Positions 41,526 to 50,511 of a stretch of 64,000 nt of DNA are shown one piece after another (positions within the stretch are counted from its first letter, which is position 1; every line of letters begins with the position of its first letter). Under the pieces are notes generated by a model, which worked only from the letters and a program-made list of their open reading frames with translations, had not been told where the DNA came from and ran no database searches. Source of the DNA: Rhizorhapis sp036570425 (lineage in GTDB: Bacteria > Pseudomonadota > Alphaproteobacteria > Sphingomonadales > Sphingomonadaceae); assembly GCA_036570425.1 (NCBI GenBank), contig DATCYF010000011.1:62001-126000 (forward strand). Direction: 5' to 3'. Made by a program: the position numbers and the translations under genes.

Positions 41526-43208
41526 ATGTTACAGGACCCGTCCGTCAAATACCGCTCTTTTCCGCAGGTCGATCTGCCCGACCGGCAATGGCCCGGCAAT
41601 GTCATCACCAAAGCGCCACGCTGGCTCAGCACGGATATGCGCGACGGCAACCAGGCGCTGATCGATCCGATGGACACGGAAAAGAAGCAGCGCTTCTTTG
41701 ACATGCTTGTGAAGATCGGCATCAAGGAGATTGAGGTCGGCTTTCCCTCCGCCGGAGCGACCGAGTTCGATTTCATCAGCGGCCTTGTCCAGTCCGGCCG
41801 GATTCCGGACGATGTGTTCATACAGGTTCTGACGCAAGCCCGCCGCGACCTGATCGAGCGCAGCTTCGAAAGTCTGCAGGGCGCGAAGCAGGCTATCGTC
41901 CATGTCTACAACGCTGTGTCGCCTGCCTGGCGGCGCATCGTGTTCGGCATGGACCGGCCGCAGATCAAGCAGATTGCCATTGATGCCGCCAAGATCATCC
42001 GGGACGAAGCCGCCAAGCAGCCCGACACGGACTGGCACTTTGAATATTCGCCTGAAACCTTCTCCACGGCGGAACTGGATTTCAGCCTCGAATGCTGTGA
42101 GGCGGTGATGGATATATTGCAGCCGACGCGCGAAAAACCCATCATTCTCAACCTGCCCGCCACGGTTGAGGCTGCGACGCCCAATATCTATGCCGACCAG
42201 ATCGAATGGTTTTGCCGTCACATTCGCGACCGGGACAAAGTGGTCATCAGCCTGCACCCCCACAACGACCGGGGCACGGGCGTGGCAGCGGCGGAGCTTG
42301 GCCTGATGGCTGGCGCTGACCGCGTCGAAGGTTGCCTGTTCGGCAATGGTGAGCGGACCGGCAACTGCGACATCGTGACAGTCGGCCTCAATATGTACAC
42401 GCAGGGCGTGCATCCTGGCCTGGATTTCTCGCGCATGGAGGAAATCGTCCAAACCGTGACATACTGTAATCAGCTCCCTGTTCACCCCCGCCACCCTTAT
42501 GCAGGCGAATTGGTGTTCACAGCCTTTTCGGGCTCCCACCAGGACGCAATCAAGAAGGGGTTTGCGGCACAGGAAGCCCGCAATGACGAAATCTGGGACG
42601 TGCCTTATTTGCCCATCGATCCGGCGGATATCGGCTGTTCCTATGAGGCAGTGATCCGCGTCAACAGCCAGTCCGGCAAGGGCGGCGTCGCATGGGTCCT
42701 GCAACAGGACAAGGGCCTCAAACTCCCCAAGCGGATGCAGGCGGATTTCAGCCGGATTGTCCAGGATCTTGCCGACCAGACCAGCCGCGAACTGGCAGCC
42801 GCCGACATCTGGACGGCGTTCGAGGGCCATTATTGCCTGACGCCTGACCAGCCCTTCACGCTGATCGATTATCAGGAAAGCCAATCCCCCCACGCTGGCG
42901 GCAATCGCCTCTTCGTCGGCAAGATCGCGCTGAATGGCGAAGAACGAACGGTAAGCGGCCGGGGCAACGGCCTTATCTCTTCGGTATTGGCGGCGCTGCG
43001 CGAAAATTGCGGCATCGATCTTGAGGTTGAGGATTATAGCGAACATGCGCTGGGTCAGGGTTCAGACGTGCAGGCCGCAGCCTATGTGGAGTGCAAGACG
43101 CGCGAAGGTCAGAAAGTATTCGGCGTCGGCATGGACGCCGATGTCGCCACTGCTTCTGTGCAGGCGATCCTGTCCGCCGCCAACGGCCTTACCGTCCGCA
43201 GAAACTAG
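41526..43208 (+). CDS. leuA: 2-isopropylmalate synthase (LeuA type 2)
   Basis: First committed step of leucine synthesis. The 560-residue protein has the type 2 N-terminus with STDMRDGNQALIDPMD (metal and substrate Asp), HPHNDRGTGVAAAELG with the HxH metal pair, GNGERTGNCDIVTV, and a C-terminal regulatory domain (about 430-560; VSGRGNGLISSVLAAL) that binds leucine. It is separated from the ilv genes by the YceI gene and has its own leader. Feedback by leucine plus attenuation is likely. Confidence 0.95.
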   Translation: MLQDPSVKYRSFPQVDLPDRQWPGNVITKAPRWLSTDMRDGNQALIDPMDTEKKQRFFDMLVKIGIKEIEVGFPSAGATEFDFISGLVQSGRIPDDVFIQVLTQARRDLIERSFESLQGAKQAIVHVYNAVSPAWRRIVFGMDRPQIKQIAIDAAKIIRDEAAKQPDTDWHFEYSPETFSTAELDFSLECCEAVMDILQPTREKPIILNLPATVEAATPNIYADQIEWFCRHIRDRDKVVISLHPHNDRGTGVAAAELGLMAGADRVEGCLFGNGERTGNCDIVTVGLNMYTQGVHPGLDFSRMEEIVQTVTYCNQLPVHPRHPYAGELVFTAFSGSHQDAIKKGFAAQEARNDEIWDVPYLPIDPADIGCSYEAVIRVNSQSGKGGVAWVLQQDKGLKLPKRMQADFSRIVQDLADQTSRELAAADIWTAFEGHYCLTPDQPFTLIDYQESQSPHAGGNRLFVGKIALNGEERTVSGRGNGLISSVLAALRENCGIDLEVEDYSEHALGQGSDVQAAAYVECKTREGQKVFGVGMDADVATASVQAILSAANGLTVRRN

Positions 43209-43221
43209 GGTATTTCCGTGA

Positions 43222-43259
43222 CAATATGGGGTCCTCGCCAAGGTGGGGACCCCATATTG
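43222..43259. terminator. Perfect 13-base bidirectional terminator
   Basis: caatatggggtcc (43222-43234) and ggaccccatattg (43247-43259) form a 13-base-pair stem with a 12-base loop between the convergent leuA and kup genes. AT-rich base of the stem suits both directions. Confidence 0.8.
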
Positions 43260-43277
43260 AGCGGCCCAGAAACTCGG

Positions 43278-45218
43278 CTAAATTTCGACCTGACTGCCCA
43301 ATTCCACAACGCGGTTGGTCGGCAGGCGGAAGAATTCCATCGCGCTTTCGGCGTTACGCAGCATCCAGGCGAATATCCTTTCGCGCCACAGGGCCATGCC
43401 AGGGCGCGATGAGGGCAATAGCGTCTGACGGGCGAGGAAGAAACTCGTCTCCATCATCTTGAACTCCGCGCCGCATTGCGTCACCTGCTTCAACGCGGCA
43501 GGCACATCGGGCTCTTGCATGAAGCCATATTTCAGCACGACCCGGAAAAAACCGCGCCCCAGATCCTCAAGCTTGTAACGGCTATCCTCTTCCACAAAAG
43601 GCTCGTCGAGAATCCTGACGGTGAGCAGGATCACCCGCTCGTGCAGCACCTTGTTGTGCTTCAGGTTATGAAGCAGCGCATGCGGCACGCCTTCGGGCGT
43701 CGATGTCATGAACACGGCCGTTCCGGGTACGCGCACGGCGCTATTGGCCGCCGACGCGACAAAGACCGGGATCGGCATCGCTGCCTCTCGCATCCGATCC
43801 AGCATGAGTTGCCGTCCTTTGGCCCACGTCGTGAGGAGTGTGAAGATTACCAATCCGACCAACAGGGGGAACCAGCCGCCATCGGGTATCTTGGTCATGT
43901 TCGCAGCGAAATAGGCGCCATCGACAATGTAGAAGATGCTAAGCAGCAGACCCGCCCAGAAGGGATGCCATTTCCAGAGCCGGAAAATAAGCACGGTCAA
44001 CAGCACTGTATCGATCAGCATCGCCCCCGTGACCGCAATGCCATAGGCCGAAGTCAAGCTGGACGAATCCCGGAAACTCAGCACCAGCAGGATGACCATC
44101 ACCATCAGGCCCCAGTTGATAAGGGGAATGTATATCTGCCCGGCGGTCGAGGCGCTGGTGTGGGAAATGCGCAGGCGCGGCATGAAGCCAAGCTGAATCG
44201 CCTGCTGCGTCACTGAAAACGCGCCTGAAATCACTGCCTGACTGGCAATGATCGCCGCCAGCGTAGCGATCCCGACAAGCGGTAGCTGAAACCAGCCCGG
44301 CGCAAGATTGTAGAAGGGGCTGTCGAGGGCCGGAATACCTTCCCGAAACAGCAATGCGCCCTGCCCCATATAATTCATCATCAAAGCGGGAAGGACAAAG
44401 AAAAGCCAGGAAACGCGGATGGGCTTGCGTCCGAAATGGCCCATATCGGCATAAAGCGCCTCTGCGCCCGTCACCGCCAGAACCACGGAACCCAGCGCCA
44501 GAAAGGCGGCCTGCCCATCGATTAGAAAGAACTTCACGGCCCAATAGGGATTAAATGCATGTAATATTCCGGGCGTGTACCAGATGCTGATGACGCCCAG
44601 CACGGATATGCACAGGAAATACAGCATCATGATCGGCCCGAACATAGCCGCCACGCGGTTGGTCCCGCCACGCTGGATGGAAAACAGCAGGACGAGGATG
44701 ATTACCGCCAGAGGTACGATGACGGGTTCAAGTCCGGGATTTACGACCGCAAGACCCTCGATCGCCGACAGCACCGAAACCGCCGGAGTGATCATGCTGT
44801 CGCCATAAAAGAGCGATGTTGCGAACACGCCCAGCATGACGATACCGCGCGACCATCGCTGTGTCTTCGTCCGCCCGCTGATGAGCGCGAGCAGCGCAAG
44901 GCTACCGCCCTCGCCCTTATTGTCGGCCCGCATGATGATGGTGACATATTTCAGGGTCACGACCAGCATCATTGACCAGAACATCAGGCTGATGACGCCT
45001 AATATATGCTCCGGGTCCATCGTGAGCTTGTGGTGGCCGGCAAATGTCTCTCGAAAAGCGTAAAGCGGGCTTGTGCCGATATCGCCGAAAACAATGCCGA
45101 TTGCGCCGACGGCGAGTTTCAGGACCGCCTTCTCGTCATGTCCGTGAGGACCATGCGCAGCGGCGGCAGAATCGTCCGCCCCATCCGGAAGGGACGCCTG
45201 GGTTGATAGGTCCGCCAT
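43278..45218 (-). CDS. kup: Kup-family potassium uptake transporter
   Basis: 646-residue inner-membrane proton/K+ symporter. The N-terminal GAIGIVFGDIGTSPLYAFRE motif is diagnostic, followed by about twelve hydrophobic segments (to about 455) including GDSMITPAVSVLSAIEGL, and a cytoplasmic C-terminal domain. Complete length. It is a single gene, downstream of the ccm operon on the same strand but separated from it by 131 bases with a strong hairpin. Confidence 0.95.
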   Translation of the reverse strand: MADLSTQASLPDGADDSAAAAHGPHGHDEKAVLKLAVGAIGIVFGDIGTSPLYAFRETFAGHHKLTMDPEHILGVISLMFWSMMLVVTLKYVTIIMRADNKGEGGSLALLALISGRTKTQRWSRGIVMLGVFATSLFYGDSMITPAVSVLSAIEGLAVVNPGLEPVIVPLAVIILVLLFSIQRGGTNRVAAMFGPIMMLYFLCISVLGVISIWYTPGILHAFNPYWAVKFFLIDGQAAFLALGSVVLAVTGAEALYADMGHFGRKPIRVSWLFFVLPALMMNYMGQGALLFREGIPALDSPFYNLAPGWFQLPLVGIATLAAIIASQAVISGAFSVTQQAIQLGFMPRLRISHTSASTAGQIYIPLINWGLMVMVILLVLSFRDSSSLTSAYGIAVTGAMLIDTVLLTVLIFRLWKWHPFWAGLLLSIFYIVDGAYFAANMTKIPDGGWFPLLVGLVIFTLLTTWAKGRQLMLDRMREAAMPIPVFVASAANSAVRVPGTAVFMTSTPEGVPHALLHNLKHNKVLHERVILLTVRILDEPFVEEDSRYKLEDLGRGFFRVVLKYGFMQEPDVPAALKQVTQCGAEFKMMETSFFLARQTLLPSSRPGMALWRERIFAWMLRNAESAMEFFRLPTNRVVELGSQVEI

Positions 45219-45298
45219 TCTTTACAGAGATCCCAGCGTCATATTCGCTCGTTGCGCCCCCGCAAGCTTAACTATCGCGCCGCGCTTCGGCAGTAAGC

Positions 45299-45330
45299 GC
45301 AGCGCCCTAGCATGACTGCTAGTGCGCTGC
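45299..45330 (-). terminator. Long hairpin between ccmI and kup
   Basis: gcagcgc-c-ctagca (45299-45312) pairs with tgctag-t-gcgctgc (45317-45330): 13 pairs around one mismatch with a 4-base loop. It lies 20 bases beyond the ccmI stop on the minus strand, so it probably ends the ccm transcript; no T-run follows. Confidence 0.55.
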
Positions 45331-45349
45331 AACAAATGTAGGGCGGGCC

Positions 45350-46018
45350 TCATTGTTCCCGGCCAGGCGTTCCATTTCCGGACAAGTCAGGCGCACCATC
45401 CCCAAGCGCGCGGCGCACAAAAGCAAGATTTTGCTCCAGTTCCGGTCGCCATTGGGCGTCAACAGGTGCGCGGGCAAGCAAATCGCCCCAGATTTTTTCG
45501 GCCTGCTGCAACTGCCCCGATTGAGCGAGCGCCAGTCCATAGAAATACGCAGGCGCAGGCTGCTCCGGGGCCAAACGAATCGCCTTGCGGAATGAAAACT
45601 CGGCCGCGGGCGACAGAATGCCGTTGCCATGAACCATCAGGGCGTTGCCAAGGCCAAGCCACAGATTCGCGTCCTTGGGATATTGGCGAAGCCCGACGCG
45701 CAGCACATTGGCAGCATCCTCATGCTTGCCTTGGCGATTGAAGGCATCCGACAGCACAAGCCATTGCCCGGCCTGGCTGAAGCGTTCGCCCATGTTCTTG
45801 CGCAGCTTCGCGATGTCTTCATCAAAGGCACTATTCCGTGCAGCCGCCTGTTTGGGCGCACCGGCAAGCGATGGATTGCCTTGCCAGGCATAACCCGCAA
45901 GGCCGACGAGCAGCGCAGAAGCAACGAGTTCCCATGCCGAGCGGGGTATCCGGCCGAAGCGGATGATAGCGGCGCCCGTCAGGACAGACAGCGCAATGGC
46001 GATGATCCAGCCGCTCAT
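45350..46018 (-). CDS. ccmI: Cytochrome c maturation TPR protein CcmI-like
   Basis: 222-residue protein: two N-terminal membrane helices (WIIAIALSVLTGAAII and AWELVASALLVGLAGY) and a periplasmic TPR region (about 85-210; WLVLSDAFNRQGKHEDAANVL, then FYGLALAQSGQLQQAEKIW). CcmI holds apocytochrome c for heme attachment with CcmF and CcmH. The start 46018 overlaps the ccmH stop (ATGA); the frame is open upstream but that part is antisense to nothing useful and within ccmH. Confidence 0.88.
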   Translation of the reverse strand: MSGWIIAIALSVLTGAAIIRFGRIPRSAWELVASALLVGLAGYAWQGNPSLAGAPKQAAARNSAFDEDIAKLRKNMGERFSQAGQWLVLSDAFNRQGKHEDAANVLRVGLRQYPKDANLWLGLGNALMVHGNGILSPAAEFSFRKAIRLAPEQPAPAYFYGLALAQSGQLQQAEKIWGDLLARAPVDAQWRPELEQNLAFVRRALGDGAPDLSGNGTPGREQ

Positions 46019-46437
46019 TGCCCGCGGCTCCTGTGCGTCTTGCGCTTGAACCGTCCGCGCATCAGCCATAGCCCCGCCGCGAGGAGGAGCACGGGCATAG
46101 CCCAGAGCGGCCATGTCAGCGGCTCCACAGGTGGCGCATAGCTCACCCAATCGCCATAGCGTTCGACAAGCCATTTGCGAACATGCTCCGGCTTCTCCCC
46201 GGCCAATATGCGCTGCCGAATTTGGGAGCGCATATCACCAGCCATGCTGACGTTGCTGTCAGCGATGGATTGGCTTTGACATACGAGACACCGGATGGTT
46301 TCCATCAGCGACTTGGCCTGCGCTTCCAGCTTCGGGTCCTCAAGCTGCCGGTCGGCATAAGGCGCAGGGGGGACCGCCGTTTGCGCGGCGGCGGGCACGG
46401 ACAGGAAAGCCAAAATGAACAGCGCGAGATATTTCAT
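46015..46437 (-). CDS. ccmH: Cytochrome c maturation thiol oxidoreductase CcmH
   Basis: 140-residue periplasmic membrane-anchored protein that reduces apocytochrome c. Signal peptide about 1-19, the redox motif IRCLVCQSQSIADSN (CxxC at about 52-55) and a single C-terminal membrane helix (WPLWAMPVLLLAAGLWLM) are present. It overlaps ccmG upstream and ccmI downstream. It is the short CcmH form, with the TPR part as a separate gene. Confidence 0.93.
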   Translation of the reverse strand: MKYLALFILAFLSVPAAAQTAVPPAPYADRQLEDPKLEAQAKSLMETIRCLVCQSQSIADSNVSMAGDMRSQIRQRILAGEKPEHVRKWLVERYGDWVSYAPPVEPLTWPLWAMPVLLLAAGLWLMRGRFKRKTHRSRGQ

Positions 46438-46961
46438 TGGGCATCCCGCAATTTCGCGAGCAGCATTGGCACGTGCTCCTTACGGATCTCGCCGATGTGC
46501 TGATAAACGATCATGCCCTTGCCATCGATAACGAAGGTTTCCGGCACGCCGGACGAACCCAGCGCGATCTGTACGCTGCTGTCCACGTCCGATCCGATGC
46601 GGGCATAAGGATTGCCCCATCGGGCGAGGAAACGATCCAGATCCTCCCGGCTATCCCGAATGGCGATACCGTCGATCGCAACGCCCGCTTCTTTCAGGAC
46701 CGCGAGTTGCGGTGCTTCGGCAGCGCAGGGCACGCACCAGCTCGCGAATATATTAAGCAGGCGCGGCTTGCCCTTCTGGAATTCCGCGGTGCCAAGACCA
46801 GGCCGATCGGCAACTGCGGCGGGAAGCGTGAATTGCGGCAACGCTTTTCCGATCATGCGCGATTCTATCGTGGTATCCGACGGCTTGATGATGCCGAATG
46901 CCACCACGATGATGAACAGCGCAAAAAGGCCAAGTGGCAACCAGAAAACCCAATGCTTCAT
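46434..46961 (-). CDS. ccmG: Thiol:disulfide interchange protein CcmG/DsbE
   Basis: 175-residue thioredoxin-like protein anchored by an N-terminal helix (VFWLPLGLFALFIIVVAFGI). The active site is WCVPC (about 86-90) in NIFASWCVPCAAEAPQL. It passes reducing power from CcdA/DsbD to CcmH and apocytochrome c. The start at 46961 overlaps the ccmF stop; the frame's upstream extension lies inside ccmF. Confidence 0.93.
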   Translation of the reverse strand: MKHWVFWLPLGLFALFIIVVAFGIIKPSDTTIESRMIGKALPQFTLPAAVADRPGLGTAEFQKGKPRLLNIFASWCVPCAAEAPQLAVLKEAGVAIDGIAIRDSREDLDRFLARWGNPYARIGSDVDSSVQIALGSSGVPETFVIDGKGMIVYQHIGEIRKEHVPMLLAKLRDAQ

Positions 46962-48886
46962 GCATAAGCCTTTCTGAAAGCGGCAGTCCAGGACCGGCGC
47001 ACCCGGCCCACCAGCGCCATCGCTCCACCTAGCGCGATCATGATGCCGCCGCCCCAGATCAGCGTCACAAATGGCTTCCACCAGATACGCAACTGCCAGC
47101 GGTTCTCATCGACCTGTTCACCCAGCACGATGTAGAGCTGTCCGTCCCAGCGGGTAAGCAGCGCCGCCTCGGTCGTGGGCGTTGGCGGTGAGGAGAAGAA
47201 GCGCGCCTGCGGCCGCATTTCAGCAGGCTCGGCCCCGTTCCGGCTTGCGTGCATGACACCCTCCAGCGCCGTCCAGTTCGGGCCGGCGATCGGCGATATG
47301 CTATCGAACGTCACAGTCCAGTCCGCGATTCGCACCTTGTCACCGGGACGAGCCGCAATAAGCTCTTCCTTGTTGAAAGCGCTCTCCGACGCCATGCCCG
47401 CCAGGCTGACCGCCACACCCAGATGCGCAATCACCATGCCCCAGGTGAAAAGTGGCGTGCGGCGAAGATTTCGTTTCCACAGGGGCGCTATGCTGGCGAC
47501 ACCTACGCCGAAAGCCAGGGTCAGGCCCAACAGCGGCAAAATCCCGATATGACCGGCGCTCAGCACGAAAACGGATGCAAAAGCGATCACCGTGACGGCG
47601 GCCGGTATGATCAACCGTTTGACCACAGCCCCCGGCCGGTCTTTTTTCCAGCGCGTCACTGGTCCGGCGGCCATGACAATGACAAGCAGCAACGCCAGCG
47701 GCCCCGCGGCGCTGTTGAAATAAGGCGGTCCCACCGACAACTTCTCACCTGTTACCGCTTCGACGCCGAGCGGATAGAGCGTGCCGACAAGCACGATTCC
47801 CAGAATGGCGGATAAAAGGAGATTGTTGACGACGAGTGCGCCTTCGCGGCTCACCGCCTCGAACTGCTTCCCTTCGCGCACCGCGCCGACGCGCAGCGCA
47901 AACAGCGCCAGTGCGCCGCCTATATATATAATGAGAAGGGCGAGGATGAAGCTGCCCCGCTCAGGATCGACTGCGAACGCATGAACGCTCGTCAAAATGC
48001 CCGAGCGCACAAGGAAAGTGCCGACCATTGACATGGAGAAGGCGACCACCGCCAACATCACCGTCCAGGCGCGAAGGCCGTCTCGGGTGGCCAGCACCGT
48101 GACGCTGTGCAGCAGCGCCGTCGCCGCCAGCCACGGCATTAAGGAGGCGTTTTCGACGGGGTCCCAGAACCACCAGCCGCCCCAGCCAAGCTCATAATAG
48201 GCCCAATAGCTGCCCGCCGTTATGCCCAGCGTCAGGAATATCCAGGCAGCCAGCACCCAGGGACGCATGGCGCGCGCGAAAGCCGCATCGACATTGCGCG
48301 TCATCAGAGCGCCCACGGCAAAGGAAAAGGCAACCGACAGGCCGACATAGCCGAAATACAGCGTCGGCGGATGAAACGCGAGGCCGGGGTCCTGCAACAG
48401 AGGATTGAGGCCCTGTCCATCCGGCGCAGGCGGCTTCAAGCGCTCGAATGGGTTGGAGGAAAAGAGAAGGAAGGCATAGAAGCCAAGGCTGATCACCGCC
48501 TGCGCGCCCAGGGTCGCCATATGGGTATCGCGGCGCAGGCTCCGCTCGAACAGGGCAACCGCCCCACCCGCAAGGCCCATGATGGTAACCCACAGCAGCA
48601 TGGAACCTTCATGATTGCCCCATGTCCCGGCAATCTTGTAAAGCATCGGCTTCATCGAATGGCTGTTCATCGCCACCAGCTTCACTGACATATCCGAATG
48701 AACGAACAGCCAGATCAGCAAGACAAAAGCGAGAGCGCAGAGCAGCCCCTGCGCCACGGCCGCCGGCCGCACAGCCGCCAGGAGGTCTTCCTTGGCCGAG
48801 GAAATGCCGAGCCAGACAAGACCAAATTGCAACGCGGCCAGCGCGGCGGCCAGCCACAGGGCAATGAGACCGGCTTCAGCAATCAT
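46958..48886 (-). CDS. ccmF: Heme lyase CcmF
   Basis: 642-residue inner-membrane protein with about fourteen helices, which attaches heme to the CxxCH of apocytochromes. The tryptophan-rich WGGWWFWDPVENASLMPWL motif (WWD, about 235-253) binds holo-CcmE heme, with conserved histidines in flanking loops. Start ATG overlaps ccmE's stop (ATGA). It belongs to the System I operon ccmCDEFGHI. Confidence 0.95.
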   Translation of the reverse strand: MIAEAGLIALWLAAALAALQFGLVWLGISSAKEDLLAAVRPAAVAQGLLCALAFVLLIWLFVHSDMSVKLVAMNSHSMKPMLYKIAGTWGNHEGSMLLWVTIMGLAGGAVALFERSLRRDTHMATLGAQAVISLGFYAFLLFSSNPFERLKPPAPDGQGLNPLLQDPGLAFHPPTLYFGYVGLSVAFSFAVGALMTRNVDAAFARAMRPWVLAAWIFLTLGITAGSYWAYYELGWGGWWFWDPVENASLMPWLAATALLHSVTVLATRDGLRAWTVMLAVVAFSMSMVGTFLVRSGILTSVHAFAVDPERGSFILALLIIYIGGALALFALRVGAVREGKQFEAVSREGALVVNNLLLSAILGIVLVGTLYPLGVEAVTGEKLSVGPPYFNSAAGPLALLLVIVMAAGPVTRWKKDRPGAVVKRLIIPAAVTVIAFASVFVLSAGHIGILPLLGLTLAFGVGVASIAPLWKRNLRRTPLFTWGMVIAHLGVAVSLAGMASESAFNKEELIAARPGDKVRIADWTVTFDSISPIAGPNWTALEGVMHASRNGAEPAEMRPQARFFSSPPTPTTEAALLTRWDGQLYIVLGEQVDENRWQLRIWWKPFVTLIWGGGIMIALGGAMALVGRVRRSWTAAFRKAYA

Positions 48887-49332
48887 TTCGTGCCCGTCTC
48901 CACCTTATGCGTCTTTTCATTATACTGCATGCCCTCCAGTTCCCGGGGCATGTAGCGTTCGTCATGCTTGGCGAGCAGGTTGGAGGCGACGAATGTGCCG
49001 GATTGATCGAAAGCCCCCTCCGCGATCACGCCTGAGCCTTCCTTGAACAGGTCGGGCGCAATGCCGTTGAAGATAGCCGGGACTGTCGCCTTGCCATCAG
49101 TCACGTCGAAATGGATGGTCACGCCATCGGCCGCGCGCGCCAGGCTGCCTTGCACCACCATTCCTCCCAGGCGAATAGCCCGACCGGGCTCGACCCCTTT
49201 GGTCTTTACGTCATTGGGCGCATAGAAATAAGCCGCCTCCTCCCGCAAGGCAGAAGCCGCCAGCAACCCAGCGCCAAACAACGCCGCCAAGGCCGCAAGG
49301 ATCAGGATCAGCCGCTGATGCTTCGCTTTCAT
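48883..49332 (-). CDS. ccmE: Heme chaperone CcmE
   Basis: 149-residue periplasmic heme chaperone with an N-terminal anchor (LILILAALAALFGAGLLA). The OB-fold core (IRLGGMVVQGSLAR, VTIHFDVTDGKATVPAIFNGIAPDLFKEG in two parts) and the covalent heme-binding histidine in LLAKHDERYMP are present. ATG 49332 (MKAKHQR) is preferred; a GTG at 49338 would add two residues. It lies 9 bases after ccmD. Confidence 0.94.
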   Translation of the reverse strand: MKAKHQRLILILAALAALFGAGLLAASALREEAAYFYAPNDVKTKGVEPGRAIRLGGMVVQGSLARAADGVTIHFDVTDGKATVPAIFNGIAPDLFKEGSGVIAEGAFDQSGTFVASNLLAKHDERYMPRELEGMQYNEKTHKVETGTK

Positions 49333-49341
49333 CGCCACGGT

Positions 49342-49473
49342 TCAGCGTTCCCGCGTCAAGTCAGCGGCCCGGCGTTCCGCCCGGCGCATGGAGAGCCAGG
49401 ACCACAGGCACAGGACTGCCGTGCCCGCAAGGGTCAAGCCGTAGGCGGCGATGATGAAAGGCCAGTGATTCAC
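49342..49473 (-). CDS. ccmD: Heme exporter protein D (CcmD), 43 residues
   Basis: Very short gene. GTG start; the product VNHWPFIIAAYGLTLAGTAV begins with the usual aromatic stretch, has one membrane helix (about 5-27) and a basic Arg-rich tail (MRRAERRAADLTRER), exactly the CcmD plan. It releases holo-CcmE from CcmABC. It starts 7 bases after the ccmC stop and ends 9 bases before ccmE, filling the only gap in the operon. Confidence 0.88.
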   Translation of the reverse strand: MNHWPFIIAAYGLTLAGTAVLCLWSWLSMRRAERRAADLTRER

Positions 49474-49480
49474 GTCTACC

Positions 49481-50212
49481 CTACCCCCGCGCCAGTCTTT
49501 GCAGTCGCGCTTCGACCTTCGTTTGCGCCAATATGGCCCGCATTCGCATCAGCACGATGGAGCCGAACAAAAGGCTGAAGCCCAGCACCGTGAAGCCCAA
49601 TGGCCAGAGCATCGAGCTATCGATGGTTGACCCCCGTAAAGTAATGCTGGGCCCCTGATGCAAGCTGTTCCACCAGACGACGGAGCGATTGATGATCGGA
49701 ATGTTGATGGCCCCGACCAATCCGAAAATCGCTGTCACGCGGCTCACGCTCCCACGTCCGCCTGCGTCATTGACGCTGCTTGCATTGGCAAGCGCGATAT
49801 AGCCCAGATAAAGGAACAGCAGCACCAGCATGCTCGTCATGCGGCCATCCCATTCCCACCACGTCCCCCAGGTTGGACGGCCCCAGATCGAGCCCGTCAC
49901 AAGACAAATGGCGGTAAACAACGCCCCCGGCGCGGCAATGGCGCGGCCCGCTATGCCTGCGAGTGGATGACGCCAGACGATCTGTACCAGGCTGGCGATC
50001 GCAAGCCCGGTCCAGCCGCCCATGCCAAGCCAGGCGGCTGGCACATGGACATACATGATGCGCACGCTTTCGCCCTGCAGATAGTCTGCGGGTGCATAAA
50101 ACAGCCCCGCCACTGTTCCGATCAAGAGCAAAAGCAGCCCGCCCCAGAACAGCCACGGCGTCAATGGCCTGGCGATTGAGAGAAATCGGGCAGGATTCGC
50201 GAAAACATGCAT
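49481..50212 (-). CDS. ccmC: Heme handling protein CcmC
   Basis: 243-residue inner-membrane protein with six helices; presents heme to CcmE. The WWD motif WGTWWEWDGRMTSMLVLLFLYLG and two flanking periplasmic histidines (in MYVHVPAAWLG and WWNSLHQGPS) are visible. It is the first gene of the ccm operon in the window; ccmA and ccmB, the ABC transporter parts, are not present here and should be elsewhere. Confidence 0.95.
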   Translation of the reverse strand: MHVFANPARFLSIARPLTPWLFWGGLLLLLIGTVAGLFYAPADYLQGESVRIMYVHVPAAWLGMGGWTGLAIASLVQIVWRHPLAGIAGRAIAAPGALFTAICLVTGSIWGRPTWGTWWEWDGRMTSMLVLLFLYLGYIALANASSVNDAGGRGSVSRVTAIFGLVGAINIPIINRSVVWWNSLHQGPSITLRGSTIDSSMLWPLGFTVLGFSLLFGSIVLMRMRAILAQTKVEARLQRLARG

Positions 50213-50322
50213 GCGGCCCGCTCTTTAGTCGAGCCGATCCCCTATGGCCAGTGGACTTTGCAACAAGCGTGGCGATGCCGTTCCTCTTGCGCCCGGCCAT
50301 CAAATCGCCCATATGGCGAACG

Positions 50323-50409
50323 GGAGTCGGGCGGACGTAGTACTCGCCAACCTGGTCAGGTCCTGACGGAAGCAGCCACAACGAATTCGCTGCGGGTCGT
50401 TCCGGCTCC
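50323..50409 (+). ncRNA. ffs: Small SRP RNA (4.5S RNA)
   Basis: The SRP54-binding core ggtcaggtcc-tgac-ggaagcagcc (50355-50378) is unmistakable, and the ends ggagtcggg and ccggctcc pair to close the rod. The apical tetraloop reads UGAC instead of the usual GGAA. It lies about 100 bases before dnaX, a frequent neighbourhood. Exact ends are estimates. Confidence 0.93.
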
Positions 50410-50511
50410 TACCTTCCTTTCACGAAGGCCATTGATCCTCTGCAGGAAATGAGGACAAGACGAGGCTCCTCAGCCTTCGACAAGGCACTTCCTAACGGCT
50501 ACTAAAGCCCC

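Noticed and set aside
41529..43046. 505-codon minus-strand frame opposite leuA
   Set aside because: Antisense shadow of a clearly conserved gene.
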